Source: Streptomyces sp. G-G2 (GTDB lineage: Bacteria > Actinomycetota > Actinomycetes > Streptomycetales > Streptomycetaceae). Taken from it: a DNA stretch of 64,000 nucleotides. Under the pieces are notes generated by a model. It did no database searches and was not told the DNA's origin. It saw only the letters and a program-made list of their open reading frames with translations. This document shows, piece after piece, positions 1-7,453 of the stretch. The stretch spans positions 1 through 64,000 of the forward strand of contig NZ_JASISO010000046.1 of assembly GCF_030063135.1 (NCBI RefSeq). Reading direction: 5' to 3'. Both the position numbers and the translations under genes were made by a program. The stretch's first letter is position 1. Every line of letters starts with the position of its first letter.

Positions 1-20
1 TCCGGGCTTCGTTCTTCGTT

Positions 21-149
21 TCCGACTCTATCAGACTCTCTCGTGTCCGATTCCCGGTCGAAGCGGGTTTCGCTTTCCAGGTATTCGCTTTCGCGTTTCC
101 CTTTCCGGCGAGTCCGACTCTATCAGATCCTTTCGGGCCTGATTCCCAG
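21..149 (-). repeat. Two 37-nt direct repeats, 92-nt period
   Basis: Copies at 21-57 and 113-149 match at about 30 of 37 positions, with the first 15 plus-strand bases identical. On the minus strand each ends in TGATAGAGTCGGA, which contains a possible -10 (TAGAGT). They look like duplicated promoter/leader units of an rRNA operon and not like a mobile element. Confidence 0.7.
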
Positions 150-379
150 TCAGTTGGGCTTGTCTTCGCGGCTGTTGGGCCGTTCCGACGAGTGAGACAG
201 TAGCGGATTCCTTGCCGCCGAACCTAATCGGCGGCGGTGCCACTCGGGCACGGATTCCTCATTCGCAAATACGCATGAAAACGAGACGACAACGTACGAC
301 GCTTCGTTCGAATGGGTAAGGGCGGATGGCTGTCCGGGGACCGACCGGAGTCGGCAGCTCACTACGGACAACTCGAAGA

Positions 380-408
380 ACCTTACGGATACGGCACAGA
401 TGTGTCAA
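380..408 (-). promoter_or_regulatory. Strong sigma-70 (HrdB-type) promoter
   Basis: Minus-strand TTGACA (403-408) and TAAGGT (380-385) are separated by exactly 17 nt. This is the best match to the vegetative consensus in the window. It points left, away from proC, and is the outermost promoter of the putative rRNA leader. Confidence 0.75.
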
Positions 409-438
409 CCCTCGCCGTGCCGTCACCCGTGCGGTGGC

Positions 439-1248
439 TCAGCTGTTGCCGGAGGCCAGTTCGCGGCTGCGGTCACGGGCCGCTTCGAGGGCCGCGATGA
501 GGGCCGCCCGTACCCCGTGCTTCTCCAGCTCCACGATCGCGTTGATCGTCGTACCGGCCGGGGAAGTGACGGCCTCGCGGAGCTTGACCGGGTGCTCGCC
601 GCTGTCGCGGAGCATGACGGCCGCGCCCACGGCGGCCTGGACGATCAGGTCGTGGGCCTGGGCGCGGGGCAGGCCCAGGAGGATGCCCGCGTCCGTCATG
701 GCCTCGACGAGGAAGTAGAAGTACGCCGGGCCCGAGCCGGAGAGGGCGGTGGCCGCGTCCTGCTGGGACTCGGGGACGCGCAGGGTCTTGCCCACGCCGC
801 CGAAGATCTCCTCGGTGTGGGCGAGGTGCGCTCCGGTGGCGTGGCTGCCCGCGGAGATGACGGACATGGCCTCGTCCACCAGGGCGGGAGTGTTCGTCAT
901 GACGCGGACCACCGGCGTGCCGGCGGCGAGCCGGTCCTCGAAGAACGAGGTCGGGATGCCGGCGGCGCCGCTGATCACCAGGCGGTCGGCCGGGACGTGC
1001 GGGGCCAGCTCGTCGAGGAGCTTTCCCATGTCCTGCGGCTTGACCGTGAGGATCAGGGTGTCGGCGCGCCGGGCGGCTTCGGCGTTGCTGACGGCCTCGA
1101 CGCCGTAGCGCGTACGGAGCTCCTCGGCTCGTTCGGGGCGGCGGGCCGTGACGAGGAGCTTCGAGGCGGGCCAGCCGCCTCGGATCATCCCGCTGAGCAG
1201 GGCCTCACCGATCTTGCCGGTGCCGAGAACGGCGACTGTCTGGGTCAT
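439..1248 (-). CDS. proC: Pyrroline-5-carboxylate reductase
   Basis: Catalyses the last step of proline synthesis, NAD(P)H-dependent reduction of 1-pyrroline-5-carboxylate to proline, in the cytoplasm. The 269-residue protein has the normal family length. An N-terminal Rossmann loop GTGKIG lies at residues 9-14. The C-terminal half carries the family signature ALSGSGPAYFYFLVEAMTDAG-like segment followed by SPAGTT, which form the dimer and substrate site. The ATG start directly precedes the Rossmann strand. No proA/proB genes are nearby, so the gene stands alone, as is usual in Streptomyces. Its stop lies beside the leftward rRNA-type promoter. Confidence 0.96.
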   Translation of the reverse strand: MTQTVAVLGTGKIGEALLSGMIRGGWPASKLLVTARRPERAEELRTRYGVEAVSNAEAARRADTLILTVKPQDMGKLLDELAPHVPADRLVISGAAGIPTSFFEDRLAAGTPVVRVMTNTPALVDEAMSVISAGSHATGAHLAHTEEIFGGVGKTLRVPESQQDAATALSGSGPAYFYFLVEAMTDAGILLGLPRAQAHDLIVQAAVGAAVMLRDSGEHPVKLREAVTSPAGTTINAIVELEKHGVRAALIAALEAARDRSRELASGNS

Positions 1249-1270
1249 GCCCTCATCTTTGCACCAGGCC

Positions 1271-2008
1271 TCAGGGAGTACGGCGGCGCAGGGTGGCCGC
1301 GCCGAGGGTGAGCACCAGCAGGGCGCAGGCGGCGACGACGACCGTGTCGCGGACGAAGTCGGCGGTCATGTCGGTGTGGGTGAGGACCTGGGTCATGCCG
1401 TCGACGGCGTAGGACATGGGGAGGACGTTCGAGACCGCTTCGAGGACCGGCTGCATGGTGCCTCGGGGCGCGAAGAGTCCGCACAGGAGCAGTTGGGGGA
1501 AGATCACCGCGGGCATGAACTGGACGGCCTGGAACTCGGAGGCCGCGAAGGCGGAGACGAAGAGGCCGAGCGCGGTGCCGAGGAGGGCGTCGAGCAGGGC
1601 GACCAGGAGCAGCAGCCAGGGCGAGCCGACGATGTCGAGGCCGAGGGCCCAGAGGGCGAGGCCGGTGGCGAGCAGGGACTGTACGACGGCCACGGCGCCG
1701 AAGGCGAGGGCGTAGCCGCCGATCAGGTCGCCCTTGCCCAGGGGCATGGCGAGGAGGCGTTCGAGGGTGCCGGAGGTCCGCTCGCGCAGGGTGGCGATGG
1801 AGGTCACCAGGAACATCGTGATCAGCGGGAAGATGCCGAGGAGGCTGGCGCCGATGCTGTCGAAGGTGCGCGGGCTGCCGTCGAAGACGAAGCGGAGCAG
1901 GGTCAGCATCAGGACGGGCACGAGCAGCATCAGCGCGATGGAGCGCGGGTCGTGGCGGAGCTGGCGCAGGACGCGCAGGGCGGTGGCGGTGGTGCGGGCG
2001 GCGTTCAT
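1271..2008 (-). CDS. ABC-2 type transporter permease
   Basis: Membrane subunit (245 aa) of a two-component drug/antibiotic-type exporter (ABC-2 family). The sequence starts NAARTTATALRVLRQLRHDP, a typical short cytoplasmic lead-in, followed by about six hydrophobic segments. The conserved region around LRERTSGTLERLLAMPL is characteristic of ABC-2 permeases. The ATG overlaps the ATPase stop codon as ATGA, so translation is coupled and the two make one complex. A longer reading frame exists upstream, but it overlaps the ATPase gene and has no family similarity. Substrate cannot be told from sequence. Confidence 0.9.
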   Translation of the reverse strand: MNAARTTATALRVLRQLRHDPRSIALMLLVPVLMLTLLRFVFDGSPRTFDSIGASLLGIFPLITMFLVTSIATLRERTSGTLERLLAMPLGKGDLIGGYALAFGAVAVVQSLLATGLALWALGLDIVGSPWLLLLVALLDALLGTALGLFVSAFAASEFQAVQFMPAVIFPQLLLCGLFAPRGTMQPVLEAVSNVLPMSYAVDGMTQVLTHTDMTADFVRDTVVVAACALLVLTLGAATLRRRTP

Positions 2009-2829
2009 CGGATCTCGTTCTCCCCTACGGAGGCCTCGGCGCGGGCCTGGGCGTCGGCCTCGTCCACGAGGTGCAGGAAGCCCTCTTCGACGGTGTCGGA
2101 GCGGGTACGGGCGCGCAGGGCGTCCGGGGTGTCCTCGGCGAGGATCCGGCCCTCGCGCATGAGGAGCAGGCTGTGGCAGCGCTCGGCCTCGTCCATGACG
2201 TGGGAGGAGACGAGGATCGTGGCGCCGCGGGTGTCGGCGAGGGTGTGGAAGAGGTTCCACAGGTCGCGGCGCAGGACCGGGTCGAGGCCGACGGTCGGTT
2301 CGTCGAGGACGAGCAGTTCAGGGGTGCCGAGCAGGGCGACGGCGAGGGAGACCCGGCTGCGCTGGCCGCCGGAGAGGTGTCCGGCGAGGGCGTCGGCGTG
2401 GCGCGTGAGGTCCACGTCGGTCAGGGCGCGGGTGACGTCGGCGCGGCGGTGGTCGGCGGCGGCGCGACCGGGGCGCAGGACGGCGGCGAAGTAGTCGAGG
2501 TTCTGCCGGACGGTGAGGTCGTCGTAGACGGACGGCGCCTGGGTGACGTAGCCGATGCGGGAGCGCAGTTCGGGGTGACCGGCGGGGCGGCCGAGGACGT
2601 CGAGGGTGCCGGTGACGTGGGCCTGGGTGCCGACGACGGCGCGCATGAGGGTGGATTTGCCGCAGCCGGAAGGGCCGAGGAGGCCGGTGATGCGGCCGCG
2701 GGGGACGGCGAACCCGATGCCGTGGAGGACGGTGGCGGGGGTGCGGCCGGTGCCGCGGCGGACGGTCAGGCCGGTCGCCCGCACCGCGGGGGTGGGGGCC
2801 GAGGCTTCGTCGGCCCGGTTATTCATCAT
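2005..2829 (-). CDS. ABC transporter ATP-binding protein (drug-export type)
   Basis: Energises the adjacent ABC-2 permease. Walker A is GPSGCGKST, the ABC signature is LSGGQRSR, Walker B is LLVLDEPTVGLDP, and the switch histidine is in SSHVMDEAE. The DEPTVGLDP form and the C-terminal DALRARTRSDTVEEGFL region resemble DrrA/CcmA-type export ATPases. I chose the ATG at 2829 (274 aa). A second ATG follows at once (2826), and a TTG at 2865 would add 12 residues. An AGGAG lies 13 nt before the first ATG. A strong palindrome covers the start codons, so expression is probably under a local repressor whose gene is not evident nearby. Confidence 0.93.
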   Translation of the reverse strand: MMNNRADEASAPTPAVRATGLTVRRGTGRTPATVLHGIGFAVPRGRITGLLGPSGCGKSTLMRAVVGTQAHVTGTLDVLGRPAGHPELRSRIGYVTQAPSVYDDLTVRQNLDYFAAVLRPGRAAADHRRADVTRALTDVDLTRHADALAGHLSGGQRSRVSLAVALLGTPELLVLDEPTVGLDPVLRRDLWNLFHTLADTRGATILVSSHVMDEAERCHSLLLMREGRILAEDTPDALRARTRSDTVEEGFLHLVDEADAQARAEASVGENEIR

Positions 2830-2840
2830 GTGATGAATAA
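2819..2840 (-). promoter_or_regulatory. Palindromic operator over the ABC exporter start codon
   Basis: Perfect 10-base arms TTATTCATCA and TGATGAATAA are separated by TG. The site is strikingly A/T-rich for this genome and spans both candidate ATG codons of the ATPase gene. A repressor bound here would block transcription, and an RNA hairpin would hide the start. The cognate regulator is unknown; GntR, PadR and MarR families all regulate exporters in this way. Confidence 0.7.
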
Positions 2841-2883
2841 TGCTCCTGGGGGTGCCGGGCGTCAACCATCGGGGCGGGCGGCG

Positions 2884-3906
2884 TCAGGAGGAGAGGGTGC
2901 GGACGGACCGGCGCTCCGACAGCCGGACGACGCAAAGGCAGTAGAGCGGGGTGAGGACCAGGTCGAGGGCCAGGGCCTGCCAGGGCGCGTCGGCCGCCGT
3001 GCCGTCGGACCCGATGTCATCGGCGAGCGCTTCGAGGGTGAAGGCCAGCAGGTTGTTCACCATGTGGTGGGCGATGGCGGCCTCCAGACCGCCGGTGCGC
3101 AGCGTGAGCCAGGCGTACCAGGCGGCGGAGTAGCAGAGCAGCGCGAAACCGGACCACTGACCGAAGCCGTGCGCCAGCGCGAACAGGAGCGAGCCGACGG
3201 CGATCCCGGCCCAGGGGCGGCGCAGGTGCGCGCCGAAGGCCTGGAGGATCCAGCCGCGGAACAGGTACTCCTCGGCCGCGGCCTGGAAGGGGACCAGCGC
3301 CCACACCACGGCCAGGCTGAGCAGCAGCGTCGGCCAGGCGGGCGGGGAGAACAGGTCGCCCGCGCCCTCGGGGCCGTCGGGCGGCAGCAGCCAGACGAGC
3401 AGGCCGATCTGGGTGGCGAGCGCGGGCAGGGCGAGGACGGAGCAGAGCCCCAGCCAGCCGAGGCGCAGCCGTCCGGTGACCGAGGAGATGGTGCCGGCCG
3501 GGCGGCGCTGGATCCGGCGTACGACGAGGAGGACGGCGGGTATCGCGAGGCCGAGGCTGATCAGCCCGAGCGCCTCGTCGGCGAGCGGATCGCTGAAGAT
3601 CTTCTCGCCGGCCGGATCGGTCCCGGCGATGCCGAAGGCGTTCGCGGACAGGGCGGCGGCGGCCAACAGCCCGATCATGGCGACGAGGCCCATGACGAGG
3701 AGCAGGGCGGTGGCGCCGAGTTCGCGCAGCGGGCGCTGGGTGCCGTTGCGGGCCTGGGCGGCGTACGGGGAACCGGCGGGGGCCGTGAGCGGGCCGGTGG
3801 GGAGCATCGCGGGCGCGGGGTACGCGGGGTGTGCGGGGTGTTCCGGGTGCCGGGCGGGTGGCGCGGGCGGCGGCCAGGGGCGGCCGTCCGGGAGTGGGGC
3901 GCTCAC
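2884..3906 (-). CDS. CPBP family intramembrane metalloprotease
   Basis: Polytopic membrane protein of 340 aa of the CAAX protease and bacteriocin-processing (CPBP/Abi) family. Key residues: the EE pair in AAAEEYLFRGW, the second motif at LAHGFGQ, and the third at AHHMVNN, which together form the glutamate/histidine active site. A Pro/Ala-rich cytoplasmic N-terminus of about 60 residues precedes about eight hydrophobic segments. The start is GTG, five nt after the upstream gene's stop, so it is probably co-transcribed with the small membrane protein. The substrate is unknown; family members cleave prenylated or signal-type peptides or membrane anti-sigma factors. Confidence 0.9.
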   Translation of the reverse strand: MSAPLPDGRPWPPPAPPARHPEHPAHPAYPAPAMLPTGPLTAPAGSPYAAQARNGTQRPLRELGATALLLVMGLVAMIGLLAAAALSANAFGIAGTDPAGEKIFSDPLADEALGLISLGLAIPAVLLVVRRIQRRPAGTISSVTGRLRLGWLGLCSVLALPALATQIGLLVWLLPPDGPEGAGDLFSPPAWPTLLLSLAVVWALVPFQAAAEEYLFRGWILQAFGAHLRRPWAGIAVGSLLFALAHGFGQWSGFALLCYSAAWYAWLTLRTGGLEAAIAHHMVNNLLAFTLEALADDIGSDGTAADAPWQALALDLVLTPLYCLCVVRLSERRSVRTLSS

Positions 3907-3911
3907 CCCGC

Positions 3912-4475
3912 CTACTTCTTCTTGCGCTTCTGGCGGCGGGCGGCCGGGTTCCCGGTACGGGCTCCCCGGCGGCGGTCGTACTCGACGCGGGCACGGTCGT
4001 ACTCGAAGCGGGCCAGCCGCTCGCCGGGCGCCTCGAAGAGGCAGCGGATGAAGTACGCGATCAGGCTGCCGATGAACCCGATGGCCTTGAGGCCCTTGAG
4101 CGAGGCCTCGTCCGAGGAGGGCCGGGCCCGGCGGGCGTAGGACTCCCAGGTCTTCGCGAAGGCGATGGAACTCGCGATCGCGAAGAGCACGACGACGGAG
4201 ATGCTCAGGAAGGCGCCGACATTGCCGATCTCCAGGCCCTCGTACGCGAAGCGCAGCACGAAGGCGCCGATGACGGCGGTCAGCAGCGAGGCGGCCGCCA
4301 TGCCCGCGCGGCGCAGGTGGTAGCCGCCGTCGTGGTTCACCCAGGTCGTCCCGAAGAACCGGATCGGCTCGGGCCGGGGGCCCTCGGAGGCCGCCGGAGT
4401 CGTCGGGCTCCCGGTGGCCGGGGCCGGGTCGGCGGGGGTCGGCTCGCTGCTGCTCGGGTCTCGTTCGTCGCTCAC
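3912..4475 (-). CDS. Small integral membrane protein, function unknown
   Basis: A 187-residue protein with an acidic, Pro-rich N-terminus (about 35 residues). Hydrophobic segments lie around residues 60-80 and 88-108, and possibly 130-145. The C-terminus is very basic and ends in RRQKRKKK. I do not recognise a named family; similar proteins are annotated as hypothetical in Streptomyces. The GTG start lies 7 nt after a minus-strand GATAAT, so the mRNA may be leaderless. It is followed almost immediately by the CPBP protease and may act with it. Confidence 0.8.
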   Translation of the reverse strand: MSDERDPSSSEPTPADPAPATGSPTTPAASEGPRPEPIRFFGTTWVNHDGGYHLRRAGMAAASLLTAVIGAFVLRFAYEGLEIGNVGAFLSISVVVLFAIASSIAFAKTWESYARRARPSSDEASLKGLKAIGFIGSLIAYFIRCLFEAPGERLARFEYDRARVEYDRRRGARTGNPAARRQKRKKK

Positions 4476-4575
4476 GGCAGCGATTATCCCCCGCCGGACG
4501 GCACCGGCCCGGTGTGTCTCACGTGGCAGACGGGGCGGGGCCCCGGTTCGGGACCTTGGTACCGGCCGGGTCCGG

Positions 4576-4899
4576 TCAGCCGCAGCGGGTGGCGACGTAG
4601 CCGTCGGCGCCCGTCTTCACGTACGCGTCGGACACGTACAGGCCGTTACCGATGCAGTCCCAGATGTCCGACGTGCCGTAGGGGCCCGAGACGTTCGTGC
4701 CGGGCGTCTGGCAGTCGATCTTCACCCACGCGTCGTACGGCAGGACCTTCTTGATCGGGTATCCGGTGCCCGGGCCGCTGCGGACGTTCACCCGACAGTC
4801 GGGAGCGACCGGGAACGTCAGGTACCCCTCCGAACCGGCCTGCACGGACAGGGATTCCGCCCCGTTCGCCGCCTCGTTCGCCACCTCGTCAACCGCCAT
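4576..4899 (-). CDS. SH3-like (SH3b) domain protein
   Basis: Small protein (107 aa from this start) with one bacterial SH3 fold, recognised by CRVNVRSGPGTGYPIKKVLPYDAWVKI. Such domains usually bind peptidoglycan or peptide stems. No signal peptide is visible, which is odd for a wall-binding domain. Four cysteines (in DCRVN, DCQTP, WDCIG, TRCG) could form two disulfides, which favours an exported protein. I chose the ATG at 4899, preceded by a GGGGGTG ribosome site. An ATG at 4914 would add five residues. It is divergent from the Ser/Thr kinase gene. Confidence 0.72.
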   Translation of the reverse strand: MAVDEVANEAANGAESLSVQAGSEGYLTFPVAPDCRVNVRSGPGTGYPIKKVLPYDAWVKIDCQTPGTNVSGPYGTSDIWDCIGNGLYVSDAYVKTGADGYVATRCG

Positions 4900-5005
4900 G
4901 CGGAACACCCCCATTGTCCAAAACCGGACCATTGCGCCCGGCAACTCGCGGAGGATAGCAGCCCCTTACGAATTCGCACGCACCGTCGACTAGGCTCCCC
5001 CGGGG

Positions 5006-7207
5006 GTGATGGGGCGAATGCGATCGCTGCGCGCCGGGCAGTCCGGGTTTCCGGAATACGCCGGGCTGTACCGGCTGGAATCCGTGCTCGGGGCCGGCGG
5101 CATGGGCGTCGTCCACCTCGCCACCTCCGCGTCCGGGCTGAAACTCGCCGTCAAGATCGTGCACGCGCAGCACGCGGTGGATCCCGAGTTCCGGGCCCGC
5201 TTCCAGCAGGAGGTGGCCGCCGCCCGACGGGTGAGCGGAGCCTTCACCGCGCCCGTCGTGGACGCCGACCCCGACGCCGAACGGCCCTGGATGGCCACCC
5301 TGTTCATCGACGCGCCGACGCTCGCGGAGCGGGTGCGCGAACGGGTCCTGGACCCGGCCGAGGTGGGGCGGCTCGGCGCCGGGCTGGCGGAGGCGCTGCG
5401 CGACATCCACCGGGCCGGGGTGGTGCACCGGGACCTCAAGCCGAGCAACGTCCTGATGGCCTCCGACGGACCGAAGGTCATCGACTTCGGGATCTCCCGG
5501 CCCTACGACAGCGACCTGCGGACCGAGACCGGGAAGCTGATCGGGACCCCGCCGTTCATGGCGCCCGAGCAGTTCCAGCGGCCGCGCGACGTCGGGCCCG
5601 CCGCGGACGTGTTCGCGATGGGGGCGCTGCTGGTGCACGCGGCCACCGGGCACGGGCCGTTCGACTCCGAGAGCGCGTACATCGTGGCGTACCAGGTGGT
5701 GCACAACGAGCCCGATCTCACCGGGGTGCCGTCGGAGCTGGCGCCGCTGATCGCGCGGTGCCTGGCGAAGGACCCGGCCGCGCGGCCGACCGCCGACGAG
5801 CTGATCGGGGAGCTGCGGTCGGTGGCGTACCCGACGAACGAGGACACCCGTACGTTCATACCGCGACCGAGGCTCGCCGCGTCCGCGCCCGGGGCGGACC
5901 CGCAGACGCACCGGCGGGACGGGCTCGGGCCGGTGCGCCCGCGGCTGCCCGCCGAACCCGCGGCGGGTCCGCCCACGCACCGGCGGGACAGCCTTCCGGC
6001 CGGGGGCGCAGCCGAGCCGCGCGCCGGGCGGCGGCGCACGCGCTGGCGGGTGGCCGCCGCGCTGGGCACCGGGCTGCTGGTCACCGGCGGGGCCGTCGGC
6101 GGGTACGCGCAATTGCGGGACACCCCGCCCGCGACGGCCGCCGACCACCTGGCGGGCACCGCACGCGAGCCCGGGCCCGCCCGGATCACGCCGTGGGCGA
6201 CGACCCCCGGCGCGCCCGGGGCCGCCGCCCGGATCCCGGCCTGCGCCTGGCTGTCGGACGCCCTGTACTGCTCGGCGCCCGGCCTCGCGGCGGTCCGGCT
6301 GAACCCGGCGACGGGCGCGGTGGTGTGGTCCGCGGCCGGGGTGACCGGGGCGGGAGATCCCGCGCCGTTCCTCGGCGGTGGGTCCGTCCTCGCGTACCTG
6401 GCCGGGGCGCACGTACTCCAGGCGTTGGACCCGGCGACGGGGGCGCAGCGCTGGAAGGCCGACGTCCCGCTCGGGGCCGACGTCGTACCGGCGGGGGCGC
6501 TGGTGCTCGTCGCCGCCGACGGGCAGGTCACGGCGCGGGACGCGGCGACCGGGTCGGTGCGGTGGGCGAAGCGGCCGGCGGGGGTGGGGGCGCAGCTGGT
6601 CCCGGCGGCGGACGGCTCGGAGGTGTATGCCGTGACCCCGGCCGGGGACGGTACGTCGACCCAGGTGCTGGCCCTGGCCGCGGCCGACGGCACGACCCGC
6701 TGGCAGCACCGGTCGGCGGGACTGCTGGAGCCGGTCGGGGTGGCCGCGGGGGCCCTGCACCTGCTGGCGGGCGACGGGATGGTGACGGACGCGGTGGTAC
6801 GGATGGACCTGCGCAGCCGGACCGAGCGGCGGACCCTGCTGCCGACGAGCCTGCTGCAGGCGCAGGGGGGCGTGGGCGCGGACGGGACGGTGTACGCGTT
6901 CGCCAGCGGGGGCGCGTTGGTCGCCGTGGGCGCGGAGCGGGAGTTGTGGCGGCTGGAGACGGCCGCGAGCCAGGGGTCGCGGCCGGTGGCGGCGGACGGC
7001 CGCGTGCACCTGATGGCGGCGGACGGGCGGCTGCTGGCGGTGGACGCCGGGCGGGGGAGGCTGGTGGGGCAGACCGCGCCGCGGATGGCGACGGGGGCGC
7101 ACACGTTCACGCCGTCGCGGCCGTCGCCGGTCGTCGCCGACGGGCGGGTCTTCGGGTCGGCGCCGGACGGGACGGTCTTCGCCGTTGACCCTGGCGGGTG
7201 GCGCTAG
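5006..7207 (+). CDS. Transmembrane Ser/Thr protein kinase with beta-propeller ectodomain
   Basis: Hanks-type kinase of 733 aa. The kinase domain (about 20-275) has glycine loop GAGGMG at 30-34, lysine 50 in AVKIV, HRDLKPSN at 141-148, DFG at 160-162 and APEQ near 187, so it should be active. A Pro/Arg linker carries two near-identical QTHRRDGL/PTHRRDSL segments. One membrane helix lies at about 349-367. The extracellular part is about 360 residues with repeated WxxD/VDPATGxxxW units of a PQQ-like beta-propeller, a likely ligand sensor. The start GTG at 5006 lies 9 nt after TAGGCT. Divergent from the SH3b gene. Its ligand and phosphorylation targets are unknown. Confidence 0.92.
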   Translation: MMGRMRSLRAGQSGFPEYAGLYRLESVLGAGGMGVVHLATSASGLKLAVKIVHAQHAVDPEFRARFQQEVAAARRVSGAFTAPVVDADPDAERPWMATLFIDAPTLAERVRERVLDPAEVGRLGAGLAEALRDIHRAGVVHRDLKPSNVLMASDGPKVIDFGISRPYDSDLRTETGKLIGTPPFMAPEQFQRPRDVGPAADVFAMGALLVHAATGHGPFDSESAYIVAYQVVHNEPDLTGVPSELAPLIARCLAKDPAARPTADELIGELRSVAYPTNEDTRTFIPRPRLAASAPGADPQTHRRDGLGPVRPRLPAEPAAGPPTHRRDSLPAGGAAEPRAGRRRTRWRVAAALGTGLLVTGGAVGGYAQLRDTPPATAADHLAGTAREPGPARITPWATTPGAPGAAARIPACAWLSDALYCSAPGLAAVRLNPATGAVVWSAAGVTGAGDPAPFLGGGSVLAYLAGAHVLQALDPATGAQRWKADVPLGADVVPAGALVLVAADGQVTARDAATGSVRWAKRPAGVGAQLVPAADGSEVYAVTPAGDGTSTQVLALAAADGTTRWQHRSAGLLEPVGVAAGALHLLAGDGMVTDAVVRMDLRSRTERRTLLPTSLLQAQGGVGADGTVYAFASGGALVAVGAERELWRLETAASQGSRPVAADGRVHLMAADGRLLAVDAGRGRLVGQTAPRMATGAHTFTPSRPSPVVADGRVFGSAPDGTVFAVDPGGWR

Positions 7208-7453
7208 TGCCGTGTCCGGGGGCCGCCTCGAACGCCGCCGAACCTCATTCCCCCCCCCCGGGGCCGGGGCACCGTCAGCCCGCCCGGCGATTGAGGGCTG
7301 CCCGAGCCGACATCAGCCCGCCCGGCGATTGAGGGCCCGCCGGAGGCAGGGACCGGCGGCAGCGTGGAAGGGCCTCCGGAAGGTTTCCGGCCTGGGCCGG
7401 TCTGCCCTCCGGGGGCGCCTCGAACGCCGACGGGGCTGAACGCGGGGCCGGGG
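7208..7453. repeat. Convergent intergenic repeats, terminator-like
   Basis: This gap between the kinase and ilvD contains two identical 24-nt copies (7275-7298 and 7313-7336) of a CAGCCCGCCCGGCGATTGAG-type unit. An inverted partner of the type CCTCGAACGCCGACGGGGCT lies at 7417-7439. A further partial copy is near 7228. Paired, they form long GC-rich hairpins, which probably terminate both converging transcripts. The same sequence family occurs in three other convergent gaps in this window. Confidence 0.7.

Larger units (their letters stand above)
1..410 (-). promoter_or_regulatory. Probable rRNA operon promoter and leader region
   Basis: No protein gene is convincing here. Read on the minus strand, the stretch holds a near-consensus promoter (TTGACA, 17 nt, TAAGGT) and two copies of a 37-nt block ending in TGATAGAGTCGGA. 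After the second copy comes the GAA/CGAAGCCCGGA-type sequence typical of Streptomyces pre-16S leaders. That is how tandem Streptomyces rrn promoters look, as I remember them. The 16S gene itself would lie left of base 1, so it cannot be confirmed here. Composition is clearly lower in GC than the neighbouring genes. The region starts about 30 bases beyond the proC stop codon. Confidence 0.68.

Noticed and set aside
31..243. 70-residue minus-strand reading frame
   Set aside because: It lies wholly in the repeated rRNA-type leader, has no family match and no ribosome site. The repeated sequence explains its composition.
326..1311. Long plus-strand frames opposite proC
   Set aside because: They mirror the third-position GC bias of proC; products are low-complexity Arg/Gly/Ala.
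2071..4140. 689-codon plus-strand open frame
   Set aside because: It runs antisense to three real genes, crosses their boundaries and encodes a Gly/Glu/Ala-rich product with no domain. Long antisense frames are normal at this GC.
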